Shown: one piece after another, positions 11,469 to 21,733 of the stretch | How the letters are laid out: the number at the start of each line of letters is the position of its first letter | How positions within the stretch are numbered: the stretch's first letter is position 1 | Source of the DNA: Bathynomus jamesi | Taxonomy: Eukaryota; Arthropoda; Malacostraca; Isopoda; Cirolanidae | DNA: 64,000 nt | Reading direction: 5' to 3' | NCBI GenBank assembly: GCA_023014485.1 | Contig: JAJOZX010009482.1 | Location: forward strand, 86,001-150,000 | Made by a program: the position numbers and the translations under genes | The notes under the pieces: generated by a model | The model's input: only the letters and a program-made list of their open reading frames with translations | What the model was told of the DNA's origin: nothing | Databases searched by the model: none

Positions 11469-11963
11469 AACCTGCTTAAAGTGACCACTATCGGGACCAA
11501 ACAAAAGTGGTCACTTTAGGCAGGTGGTCATTTTTTAAAAAAAATCATACTTTCTCAAGAGAGCTAATAAAAAACCGACCTTTTTATCAATCACTGTTTT
11601 CAACTATTTTCAAAAAATTTGACTATTTTAAAAAAAACTGATAAATTTTGCACAAAAATGGACTCTTTTTAAACTTTCTATTTAACAGTGGAAATATTTT
11701 TCTAGAAATTATAAAAATGAGTGATGACAAAATTAAGTTGTTAGACCAAAATGTTTTGTTAAAATCGTAAGTTACTTTAACAGATTAATTTGTGTAGAAA
11801 AACTAATTTTAACTGAGTAAAAAGCGGTCACATTCCATAATATGCAAGTCGTCACTATACTGAGAGAAGTTTACATTGTAAATTTATGATTTTTGCCGGA
11901 CTGCAGAAAAATGGTCAATTTAGTCCAGTGATCACTATACCAATGGTATTACACTGGCAGGTT
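11469..11963. mobile_element. Pogo/Tigger-like non-autonomous element, copy 1
   Basis: The ends share AACCTGC in inverted orientation, with repeated GTGGTCACTTTA / TAAAGTGACCAC blocks just inside. The whole unit is similar in inverted orientation to 21207-21683, for example AGTGATGACAAAATTAAGTT here against its reverse complement there. Short termini rich in GTGACCAC resemble pogo/jerky-type elements, but without a transposase the superfamily is only a suggestion. Confidence 0.6.
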
Positions 11964-12011
11964 TGTGTATATATATATATAACTGCTAAGTAGGGAGTCA
12001 TATAACAGAAG

Positions 12012-12075
12012 AGACCTACAAAATCTACAACTTAACGTAGAATCCGAATCACGGATCACTACATCATCTGAACGC
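12012..12075 (-). repeat. SINE fragment (tRNA-like, family 2)
   Basis: On the minus strand this reads a B-box-like GATTCGGATTC followed by ACGTTAAGTTGTAGATTTT. The same order occurs at 56345-56440 on the minus strand. Two independent copies indicate a dispersed short repeat. Confidence 0.5.
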
Positions 12076-12864
12076 AGAGAACGATCACCCTTCCAACTAC
12101 TTCCCAAACCTAACATCACATCGCTTTCCTTCGTTAATTTAACGGGAAGCGGCGTAAGTACATGGCCACAACGTACAACTCAAACGAATTGCATTGACAG
12201 TTGTGAAGAGTAAAGATTGAGATGCTCCGCTTTGATACGTTCTTCTCAGACCATAAACGAGACAATGGAGAGGAGGGAAGTGTCTCAAATTGATTCGAGA
12301 ATAGCATTATGTACCATCAGTGTGGGAATTTTATCCAACCACGTAACCCACGCAACGTAGGGCTTCCAACAACACTAATCCACCAAAGCTTACTTGTATC
12401 TATAGTTGGTCCATCCACGCTCGCATTATAGTAAATAATTTCATGAAAACGATTTTAAACAGAAAATTTTAAGTCAATGAGACCTTAACATTTATTTTAA
12501 GCACGCGAACCACTTACATTTTGAGTGCAGCTTCCCAAATTTTATCTCATTGGTTTTGGATGTGAAGCGCAAAATTTTGATGGATGTGGTATTTTGTATA
12601 TATATGATTCCGATGGGTTTTTTCCCCTCGTTCTCACAAAAGAGTATAAAATTTTGTACAACCTCACTAGAAATAGGTAAGCTTTGACTCTAGCTTAATC
12701 TGAAAGAAACGTGTTTATTAAATGACACGTTTACCAAATGAAGAAGACCAAATACGCGCGTGAACATGTTTCTGCTTGATTTCGGTCTCACTCGCGTACG
12801 ATCATGATCGCGAAAATGTTTATTCGTTTAGTGTAAATGTAGGGCATCAAAAGTAAAGCAAATT
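12076..12864. other. No gene seen
   Basis: Nothing recognised apart from ordinary AT-rich sequence. Confidence 0.5.
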
Positions 12865-12915
12865 TTCAGTGAGGAGGGACAGACACTGGCACAGCGCCCA
12901 AGCCAGACTAATGCA
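12865..12915. repeat. SINE-related fragment
   Basis: CACTGGCACAGCGC followed by CAAGCC recurs at 25968-26010 and, reversed, inside the SINE at 13251-13545. Confidence 0.45.
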
Positions 12916-13250
12916 GTTTATTGCGATATAACTCCTGGATTGCTATTGCGAACATCATCCGGAGTCTCACAGCGACCTCAATGTCTTCACCTCGTTTATG
13001 AAGAAACGAATACAAAAATCCCAAAGTATTTTGGATGGTCGGTGTAATAAGAAACTGTTAATTTCAAAGCATTATTGCTTTCAGTGTGATGAACTACGCA
13101 CGGAAGCCTCGTTAATACGTTCATCGTCTATATATTTGACAATGACACTACGAGCTGCACGTACCCTACCTAAATTCGGGTATGGCAGAGCGAAGCTCCG
13201 TAAAAATAAGAAACATTTATTTTCTATCCAAAATTTATGCCAGTGTCTTT

Positions 13251-13545
13251 GGTGCCTCAGTGGGTAACACAGTTTCCCAATAGGAAAACTGTTACCCACT
13301 GAGATAAGTGAAGACGCCGAGATCGGGGTTCGAATCCCGATAATACTGGTAATAATGATACAAGAATTGGCCTGAGCGCTGTGCCAGTTTCAGGTCTTCG
13401 TGATTAATTATTATTACTTAAGACTTTATAAATGGCCTCATGAGCCTCGGAGACCTTGATTTCGGCTCTCGCTTTCTTATAAAGAGAGGTAATTTTGCGG
13501 GGACCCGCCTTTGTTCCCTACTTTCTACATAAGAAGAAGGTTGTG
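13251..13545 (+). repeat. tRNA-derived SINE (family 1)
   Basis: A tRNA-like head begins GGTGCCTCAGTGGGTAAC (A-box-like) and reaches GGGGTTCGAATCCC at 13325-13338 (B box). The body contains GGCCTGAGCGCTGTGCCAG and the tail contains CCTCGGAGACCTTGATTTCG and CGCTTTCTTATAAAGAGAGG. Parts of the body and tail recur at 12.87, 16.04-16.15, 25.97 and probably 49.9 kb. The head contains a local inverted duplication (GGGTAAC...GTTACCC), so it cannot be a functional tRNA. RNA polymerase III transcription and LINE-dependent movement are inferred from the family type. Confidence 0.65.
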
Positions 13546-13559
13546 ACAATTTTTATCAA

Positions 13560-13609
13560 TTGCCGTAGCCTAGTGGTCAGCGCCTGCGAGTTCAGGTCAT
13601 AGGTCCAGG
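13560..13609 (+). repeat. tRNA-like SINE head interrupted by hAT element
   Basis: CCGTAGCCTAGTGGTCAGCG resembles an RNA polymerase III A box. The sequence stops at the hAT terminus at 13610 and may resume after 14652 (GTCCATAGTTC), suggesting the hAT element cut a SINE. Confidence 0.4.
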
Positions 13610-13971
13610 CAGTGGCGGATTATCACTGAGGCTATTGAGGCTGAAGCCTCAGGCTCCCATGCTTAAGGGGGACCCCCCAACCAACTGAGTTTCAATGATA
13701 TAATTCGAGATTTCGCAAAACTTCTTTGATTAAATATGACAGAGTACACAAACTGACAAATTCCGTTTTATTTTATGTTTTATAGGCCCTAAAATAGACA
13801 TGGGGTCATTATCATTGTAATGGTAATTAATTATAATTAATTATAAATCTCTTGTAATGATAATGTAATGATAATGAAAGAAATTTCGAGGCAATAATAG
13901 TAATGATAATGGTAATGAAAGGTATGTAATGAATCATTACACATCATTACATTTTCATTACAGTGTAAATT

Positions 13972-14021
<50 letters not shown>

Positions 14022-14652
14022 CTTCTGATTCCTTCCAGTCCCAGCCAGCACCAAAGCGGTGCAAGTTGTTCAATTTTATGGCTGCTCCAGCTCCCTCTAC
14101 AGCTTCTCAAAACCCTACTGTCAGCCAGGTGGACAGCTACCTTGACTAGCCCTGCATTGATGAGGACTGCAATCCCCTGACATGGTGGAGGGACAACGCA
14201 CATCTGTATCCTGACGTATCTGTTCTTGCTGCCAAGCATCTTTGCATCCCTGCCTCCAGTGCACCGGTGGAGCGCTTATTGAATATATTCAGTATTGTAA
14301 TGATCATTACAATGATAATGAAGGACTTGTAATGATAATGTAATGATAATGAAACAAAAATGTTGTAGTGATAATGAAAAATTTCTAGTAATGATAATGA
14401 TAGACCTTGTAATGACCGCATGTCTGCCCTAAAGTAAAATTTGTTTAATACTGTTTGGTTTTGGCAAACGGCAAAATACACTGTTAAGGTTATTTTAAGT
14501 TTGTTTCTCAATTAGCCTGAGCACCGTACGTATAATTCGTGTAAATATACTATGTACTGTACATGTACATGTATTGTTAATAAAAAGCTATAGAAAAGGG
14601 CCCCAATATTCTTCATTGCCCCGGGGCCCCGAGGTGTCTTAATCCGCCTCTG
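13610..14652 (+). mobile_element. hAT element with transposase C-terminal relic
   Basis: The ends are CAGTGGCGGATTA and, inverted, CAGAGGCGGATTAAG. The interior holds a hATC-domain relic at about 14095-14300. Around this relic are arrays of an imperfect TAATGATAATG repeat (13800-13960 and 14290-14410) and a (TA)n tract (13975-14017). Flanking sequences share only GTCCA, so the target duplication has decayed or been misplaced. The copy lacks the BED zinc finger and catalytic core. Confidence 0.7.
14095..14300 (+). pseudogene. hAT transposase dimerisation-domain (hATC) relic
   Basis: The plus strand encodes TVSQVDSYLD, a stop, then CNPLTWWRDNAHLYP, then LAAKHLCIPASSAPVERLL. The order PL.WW..N...YP, LA...L.IPASSAPVERLFS is diagnostic of the C-terminal dimerisation domain of hAT transposases. 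One in-frame TAG interrupts it, and no upstream catalytic region is present in the window. It supports assignment of the surrounding element to hAT. Confidence 0.82.
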
Positions 14653-14734
14653 GTCCATAGTTCTTATTCCGATGGAAATGTTTTGTATATGCAAAACGTG
14701 CGCGTGCTCATGCGTTTATTTCCATATATATACA

Positions 14735-15890
14735 GGATGGGAGAAAAGTCTTTAAGGATTTTATACATACAACTATTTAGTTAATAACATTATAGAGATA
14801 AATGTTCAAATGATGAAACAAATCGAACAAAAAGTCTAAAAATTTTATTAATACAAATATTTTGTTAAATTGTAATGTAATCTTCAAAGAGTTCTCCATC
14901 CGCTATGATACATTTGTGGATTCTTTCTGTGAAACTCTTCTTTGTTCTTCTGAACATATCGCGTGGGATCCTTTTCAGTTGTTCATCTATTCTGAGCCCA
15001 AGAGCATTCACATTTGGAGCGATGAAATCAGGAGTGTAGAGTTTGTCACGCAAATAAGTCCAAAGCCAAAAATCACACGGGGTTAAATCAGGTGATCTGG
15101 TTGGCCACTCGATGGGACCTTGCCACCCAAACCATCTTCTTTGAAGGTTCGTATCCACAATCTCACGGGCTCCATCATGTTCACAATGTCAATTCCTGCC
15201 AACGCCATTAGTAAACTGTGGCAAAACTTTGCCTTTCAGTACCTGGCAATAGCGTTTTCATCCATCGTATCTCTCGATATGTCAAAGGAAACGAGTCCTG
15301 AATAACCAATGAACGCCCAAACTGTTAGTGTAGCCGTTTTAACGGGTTTAACCAATCGTATTTTGGGATTTTTTTTCGCCCAGTAGTGAACGCTGTGTTT
15401 GTTTCCTTTACTCGTTAAGCCGAAGACACATTCGTCTGAAAATTTGATCTTTCGAAGGAAATCTGGATCACTGTTGAACTTTTGTCTCATTGCTTCAGCA
15501 AACTGCGGCCGTCTATTAAAATCATCGTCGTATATGAGCTGAGAGTAAATGGGTTTGTAATCGTGGTACCCCCGTGATTTCAATATTTTTGCTACTGAAA
15601 ATTTGGAAATACCCAATTCCTCCACGACTTTTCCCGTTGAAGTTGTTGGATTGACTTGAAAGCTGGCTACGACATTTTCTTTGTTGTCTCCCGTCCCCGT
15701 TACTGGCCTTCCGCTTCTTGGCCGATCTTTTACCAGGCTCCCCGTTTCCAAAAGTTTGAGCTTCCAGTATCGAAGAGTGGTCGCATTTGGTGGTGGCTTA
15801 TTATATTTTTCGTGAAATAAACGCAAATTTTCTTCACAATTATCATAAAAAATCGCCCACGACACAAGATACACTTTTTTTATCATTACT
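14735..15890 (-). pseudogene. Mariner-like (DD41D-type) transposase, broken
   Basis: Most of a mariner-type transposase is spread over two frames. The first part (15886-15236) has a helix-turn-helix region (RYWKLKLLETGSLVKDRPRS, then ELGISKFSVAKIL) and the first catalytic D in FSDECVFGL. The second (15158-14865) has DGAREIVDTNLQRRW and WPTRSPDLTPCDFWLW with the remaining catalytic aspartates. Only 33 residues lie between these two aspartates, whereas relatives I know have 41, so a small deletion probably lies near the frameshift. The downstream end ACAGGATGGGAGAAAAGTC sits at about 14731; no matching upstream terminus was found. Confidence 0.8.
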
Positions 15891-16039
15891 GTATTCCATC
15901 CTTACTGACATGACGCTGACTGGGGTTATGGCCTAGGGTCTTCTTGTTCTAGCCTAGGGTCATTCCTGGCTTTGTATAGTTGCTTTGAAAAGTATCGTAT
16001 ACATTGCAGTGATATCATTGGAATTGTTTTTAATATGGA

Positions 16040-16150
16040 AAGATGGGGCCAAGGGCGTGTGCCCGCAAAAATACCCCCATTTATAAGAAAGAGAGAGCCA
16101 AAATAAAGGTCTCCGAGGTTTACAATGCCATTTTATTTTTTTATAAATTT
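16040..16150 (-). repeat. SINE family 1 tail fragment
   Basis: The segment CTTTATTTTGGCTCTC on the minus strand, with CTTATAAA and GGTCTCCGAGG on the plus strand, matches the tail of the SINE at 13251-13545. Confidence 0.5.
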
Positions 16151-16441
16151 TGAAAAGATTGTGTAGTGTGTTAAATGCACGTATGTATCGTAAAGAGTAG
16201 AGGGAGAAGTGCGCGTTTGAGAGCATGCTGGACTGCTCACAGGGTAGTTGAGCCGCAGAAGATCAGTTAAAAAGGACAGTGACAGGAGAAACGAGAATTC
16301 CAATACTCCCTGTCTCCTGTCTCCTGCCTAACATCCCCTTCGGAGAACTACCTGGTCGATTGGTGTCTACGAAATACTTCTAGAGCTTTGGAACCAATGA
16401 ACACTAGCGTATCCACTGGCTCGAGTGCAGAGGGGTTACAC

Positions 16442-16485
<44 letters not shown>

Positions 16486-16628
16486 ATATATTATATATAT
16501 ATTATATATATAACTTAAGTACCTTCACTCACAATTCGATTAGAACTGTTTACAATAATATTTTGCCCACTTGAAACACAATAATAGTTGGTGTGAATTT
16601 TATTTCAAAATTAATATAAAGGAATATA

Positions 16629-17914
16629 TCAGGTGATCCCATAAGTAATGTTGTTTTTAGATCGGAATTTGAAGGACAAAAAAAAAAACTCAACTGAAAC
16701 TTTTAATCTCGTATATATTTTCCATCGGAATCAATGACACTCTGCCAACGTCCTACAAGCTTTTCAATGCCATTTTATAAAATTCAGGCGGTTTTCAGGC
16801 AAAAAACGTACAAAGACTGGTGTGCAGGTCATCTAAAGAAGTATACTGTTTCTCGTCAAGATAGTTTTGCAGACTCCTGAAGAGATGATAATCTGAAGGC
16901 GCAATGTCTGGAGAATATGGAGGATGTGGAAGTTTTTCCCACCCAAGCTCCTCAATTTTTGCAGAAGTGATCCGAGCGGTATGAGGACGTGCGTTGTCGT
17001 GGTGGAACACGATTCCTTTCCGATTAACCAAAGAAGGTCTCTCTTTTCTTTTAGTGCAGTGTTCAATCGATCCAGTTGTTGAGAGTAGACTTGAGCGGTG
17101 ATTGTTTGGTTGTGTGGTAAGGCTTCAAAGTGTATTACACTACCTTTATCCCAAACACTAAGCAACACCTTCCGAGGGTGAAGATTTGGTTTTGGCTGTG
17201 GTGTCGCTGGTTCTCCGGCACAAACCCACTGTCGACGGCGCTTAACATTCTGGTACAGTATCCACTTTTCATCACCAGTCACTAAACGGTACAAAAACGG
17301 ATCTTGGAGTTCACGGGAATGAAGAGCTGTGCTAATGTTTATCCGCACCCTCAGATTGTCGACCGACAATTCATGTGGCACCCATTTTCCTAACTTAGGC
17401 ACTTTCCAGAGTTGTTGCAAATGTCGATGGATGGTGGACGGGGATGAACTGAGTTCCTGGGCCAATTCTTCGACAGTTGTTGAACAGTCTTCTTCAAGTG
17501 CGGCTAACAGCAGGTCATCATCAAACTCAGCAGGGCGTCCAGAGCGTGCTGCATCTGTCAAACAGCAGTCACCATTCTTAAACTTTTGAAACCATCTTTG
17601 ACATTTCCTCACATGCAGAAAGAATATCGTTGCCATAAACTTCCTGAATGTTTCGCGTTGCTTCAGTAGCACTATTCCCTTTTTTGAACTCGTAAAGCAT
17701 TATACTTGATATGCTCTTCTGATATCGCCACGTTTATGAGGGTTCACATAAAGCAAAACACACGTCTTCACTGGTCAAGGTCTGTAAAGTATGTAGCGAA
17801 ACACGATAGATCTCCTCTTAGATATAACCTTCGGAAAATTTATGTTTAAACCGAGTAGGACTAGTTTAAACTTAATCTATCGTAAAAAACGACATTACTT
17901 ATGGGATGACCTGA
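16629..17914 (-). mobile_element. Near-complete mariner element (DD34D)
   Basis: Inverted termini CAGGTGATCCCATAAGTAATG (first 20 bases match closely) and its counterpart CAGGTCATCCCATAAG enclose about 1286 bp, the length I associate with canonical mariner elements. A TA precedes the left end; the right flank is TG, so the duplication has decayed. The enclosed gene runs from 17700 to about 16795. Mariner moves by cut-and-paste through its own transposase binding these termini. Confidence 0.88.
16795..17700 (-). pseudogene. Mariner DD34D transposase with frameshifts
   Basis: All landmarks of a mariner transposase are visible. The start region MLYEFKKGNSATEAT is in one frame at 17700. The central block has the RSGRPAEFDDDLL linker, the WVPHEL motif and first catalytic D in TGDEKW. 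The last frame (17031-16795) has HDNARPHTAR with the second D and YSPDIAPSDYH with the third. Exactly 34 residues separate the last two aspartates, giving DD34D. Two frame changes, one near 17600 and one of about two bases near 17030, inactivate it. Catalytic residues are intact, so decay is mild. Confidence 0.92.
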
Positions 17915-18512
17915 TGCATTCTGTGCGCGCAAATTGTATAAAAAATAATGATATTTGAAATAATAAAAAAAAAATATATATATATATATATATACTGTAT
18001 ATATGTCAGAGACTGGGTGCCGTAATTTGGTTAATTTATTTGTGCAACTCGTCCATAAGAATTTTGGAGTTGCACAAGACATTCTGATTAAATATTGAGC
18101 GCTCGAGTTGCATCAAAGTCAAAGGTTTCAAACGAGTTAAATGACATTTTTGCCGGAATTCCGGAAACTGGATACAGAATACTTCTCCCGGTTTCTTTAT
18201 TAAATAACCATTAACCCATATTGTGCTAGCTCCCAAATAAGTTATTTAATCAAATTCAACCGGTTTTCGAACCGGAGTCAAAGTTTTGCCAAATTTTGAA
18301 AAATAATTTTTTTCCTTTTTTTAGTCCTGAACAGAAGTTAGAAATTAATTGTAAAGTTTTTGCCTCCCCCTCCCCTCACCCCACCGTTTCATCCGTCCTA
18401 TGCTTCTAAAAAAACTGAAGTTTAAAAAAGTGAATTATATTTGGGTACAAATTTTTTTTCCTTTTTTTCTATTTTATAAATTTTAATTATATTTGAGATA
18501 GTTTTTTTGTAG

Positions 18513-18571
<59 letters not shown>

Positions 18572-20845
18572 CATAATCTTATACCTAAGTTTTAATTAAG
18601 TTTTAATATTAATTATTAAATAGTCAAATATTGAGAGTCACTGAAATTTTTTATTTTTTTTTTAATTTCAATTAGGTGGTTATCACTATAACTTATATGG
18701 TTACTTTTTGGATACGTTAGAATTGAAAAAAAAAATTAAAAAAAAGATTGGGAATAATTTTTTTTTTTTTTCTTTTTTTAAATTTTGAAATTCGTTATTG
18801 ATATGTTTGCGTATGTAAATATTTTCTCATTTAATTTAAAAGACAAAATAAAAATTTTTGTTAAAAATATTTTAAGACTGCAAAGCTAAATTTAAGATGG
18901 AATGACAATCCTTAGGTCTGGAGTTGCAGTTCTTATGGAAATAAAGCAGTTTTGCGAAGGTAGTGGGTCAGGGGGAGGAGCCAATCTCCGTGAATGGTCA
19001 ATTTCGACCAATGGAGACGAAGTGTTTAAAAGAGGCGTTTCCAAACTCCTTCAAGATGCGCAACCTTACCTTCCAACTAATAATTTTCTCAGTAGTCTTC
19101 TGACTGCATTGGAGGTTGGAGGTATGTGGCGAGCGTTCCTCTAGGTAGTGAAATTTGGGTCGCATTCTCCCAAGATTTGAATTCGACTTCTGGTTTCTGG
19201 TTCATTCATTTGTTGATGTGTACGAGAAGTGAATTTTATCGTTTGAACCAAGGGATGTTGTTCTTGTTTCGTCGTAAATGTACCCTTGAAGATATTTCGA
19301 AACGACACAGTCACTATACTTATAAAATTCATGCATTACATTTCCGCTAAATCTAAAAAAAAATCGTAAAAATCCTATTTTATAATTAATTATAATTTTT
19401 GTTTTTAAAATTTAAATATATTAAAAAAAATAATAATTCAAAAATTAGGAAAATATGGTACACGCACACGCTCATTCACGCTTACATCAGATAATATAAA
19501 AATCGTGTTTAAAGCTAACTATAGCGACACTATCGTAAACATTATATCATAACACACAATGCATTCCCGTAATCATTTTAAACTCATACTTGTGCTGAAC
19601 CTTTTCGAAGAACTTTACTAAAAACACTTCGTAAGTAATAAAATACTTTGTATTTAATGGTAAATTGATGTAACAAATTAAGAATAGAAATTCTAGAAGC
19701 GGAGAGGGTGAGGAACTTTTCTTCTCGTGGCTTCTCTGGCGATCTCAACACATCACAACGAAACTCGGACGAGACGCAGAGAGAGAGATATCCCCTCCTG
19801 CCACTGTAGAAACCTTATTTATCTTATAATAATAATATCTTCTAACTTATATTACCAACTAAATTTGGGTCTTTGAGAATATACGAATATACGCTTCTTC
19901 ACCTACTTTTAGCTAAACAGGAGAATTTAACGTAAATATGGTACTATATATATATATATATATATATATTGTTAAAGCTTATATAACGCCTATTACTTAT
20001 TTATTTAAAGGTAAATCTCTCTCTCTCTTTGCCCTAAAACAAGGAATGAATGTCCAGCTTTAAAAGTTAAAGTTTTTATTTGAAGATATTAAATTTAAAA
20101 TCTGAACGCACCCAAAAATGAAGGAAACAAAAAATAGACAAGTTTTCCCAAAAGCCCAAAATTAATTACGTAAAATTTTAATTGAGTAAAAAAAAATAAA
20201 AAAATAAAAAAAATAGGGAACAAAAAATGAGATTTGACCTCTAAAAAAAATAATTACCCTCCCCCCCACGCCTCAAAGAAAGTTTAACAATTTATTATAA
20301 CAAAAAATAATGAATAGAAAAACAACATTAATTTGAACGCTAATTTTGGAGTAAAACTAGCAATAAATTTTAAAGTTACCCTTTTAATTATCGGAGAAGA
20401 TCAACTTTAAAAAACGTATTTGGGGGCGACCGTTCTAAACGAAAAATGCACGTTGAAAATTTGAATTTCAAATGAGAGCCAATCGGAATAATCGTTCATA
20501 GGTTGGGATTTAAAAAAAAAAAAAAAAACAAGAAAAAGAGAAAAATAATATATATACATATATATATATATACACACACAAATATACAAACATTTAATCC
20601 GTCGGTGAAAAGTCGGGAAGAAAATATCGAATTCACACCATGATGGACTGGTTTAGTATCAAATAAAAGCTGACTAGGTCACTTTGCCCTGAAAGTTCTT
20701 CTCAAATAGGACTGAGCTGAGTCTTAGAAGAAATTCTGCGGTTCTTATAAACAATTTTAAAGGTAAGTCTATAAAAATTATTATCATTCATTTTATTCGC
20801 GTTTTTTCCCATTTAAAGTTTCTACTTTTTATACCAATATAATAG

Positions 20846-20846
<1 letters not shown>
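17915..20846. other. AT-rich non-coding stretch
   Basis: Contains (TA)n tracts (17976-18003, 18517-18568, 19946-19970), poly(A/T) runs and short spurious frames. The frame at 18902-19144 has no recognisable domain. No gene can be supported. Confidence 0.5.
18517..18568. repeat. (TA)n microsatellite
   Basis: Uninterrupted run of about 26 units. Confidence 0.98.

Positions 20847-20919
<73 letters not shown>
20847..20919. repeat. (TA)n microsatellite
   Basis: About 36 units, directly beside the ribozyme-bearing palindrome that follows. Confidence 0.98.
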
Positions 20920-20923
<4 letters not shown>

Positions 20924-21110
20924 AATTATTTCACGAAAGTAACACGTGAAAAATATTTATGATGAATAAAACCACGAAGGAAAGGAAACACAGAATGGTG
21001 CTCAAAGCGCTTCGTCTAATGACATCCTCAGTGTTCCTGAGGATGTCATTAGACGAAAGCGCTTGAGCACCATTCTGTGTTTCCTTTCCTTCGTGGTTTT
21101 ATTCATCATA
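20920..21110. mobile_element. Palindromic Penelope-like terminal unit in (TA)n
   Basis: After (TA)n comes a small hairpin (TTTCACG...CACGTGAAA), then two inverted arms of about 65-70 bp meeting at CCTCAGTGTTCCTGAGG (centre near 21034), ending ATTCATCATATATA in a second (TA)n. The right arm plus the centre carries a hammerhead-like fold (21031-21070). Its layout parallels the unit at 24150-24330, which shares the AACACGTGAAA hairpin and GCATCATATATA-like end but differs in arm sequence. Penelope-like retroelements are known to carry hammerhead motifs in their terminal repeats; that identity is inferred here, since no reverse transcriptase or GIY-YIG gene is nearby. Confidence 0.6.
21031..21070 (+). 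ncRNA. Hammerhead ribozyme-like motif (copy 1)
   Basis: The order of elements is that of a type I hammerhead. Stem I 5' strand GTGTTC (21031-21036) pairs with GAGCAC (21065-21070), six pairs including one G-U. The core CTGAGGA (21037-21043) fits CUGANGA. Stem II is GTC/GAC closed by ATTA. The second core GAAA is 21055-21058. Stem III is the self-complementary AGCGCT, then U as the cleavage-site base. A zero-loop stem III implies action as a dimer, as reported for Penelope-like hammerheads. One extra base between the core and stem II is also present in the 24-kb copies. Activity is untested. Confidence 0.7.
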
Positions 21111-21206
21111 TATATATATATACACTATACTATACTGTATGTTGTTTAAAACTAAACTAACGTCGAAAACATAATCATTGTTTTCTATGTGTATATATAT
21201 ATATAT

Positions 21207-21679
21207 AGTGACCACCCAAGAAATTGACCTCTTTTCTGCGATCCCGGCAAAAAAAATCATATATTTACAATGTAAAATTTTCTCAGTATAGGACTACTCG
21301 CATACTGTAGAAAGTGACCGCTTTTTACCCAGTTAAAAATAATTTTTGTACAGAATTTAATCTGTCAAAGTGACCTTACGATTTTAGTCAAACATTTTGG
21401 TCTACGAACTTAATTTTCTCATCACTCATTTCTATAATTTTTAGAAAATTGTTTCCATTTTGGTCGAGTAAATAGAAAATTAAAGAGAGAGAGTCCATTT
21501 TTGTACAAAATTAACCTTTTTTTTTTTTTGGTTTGAAATGAGTGAAGTAATTCTTTTCAGAGTTCAAGTACGTGATTGTAAACAGTTGGTCACTTTGTCA
21601 TTCGTTTTCTTAGGAGGAATATGATTTATATCTAAAGTGACCATCTGACTAAAATTACCATTTTTCTTTGGTCCTGAGA

Positions 21680-21683
<4 letters not shown>
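21207..21683. mobile_element. Pogo/Tigger-like non-autonomous element, copy 2
   Basis: Inverted relative of 11469-11963, with AGTGACCACC at the left and repeated AAGTGACC blocks inside. Scattered substitutions and gaps show that both copies are old. Confidence 0.55.

Positions 21684-21731
<48 letters not shown>
21684..21731. repeat. (TA)n microsatellite
   Basis: About 24 units. Confidence 0.97.

Positions 21732-21733
<2 letters not shown>

Noticed and set aside
13837..14073. His/Tyr-rich small proteins
   Set aside because: They are readings of the TAATGATAATG array and (TA)n.
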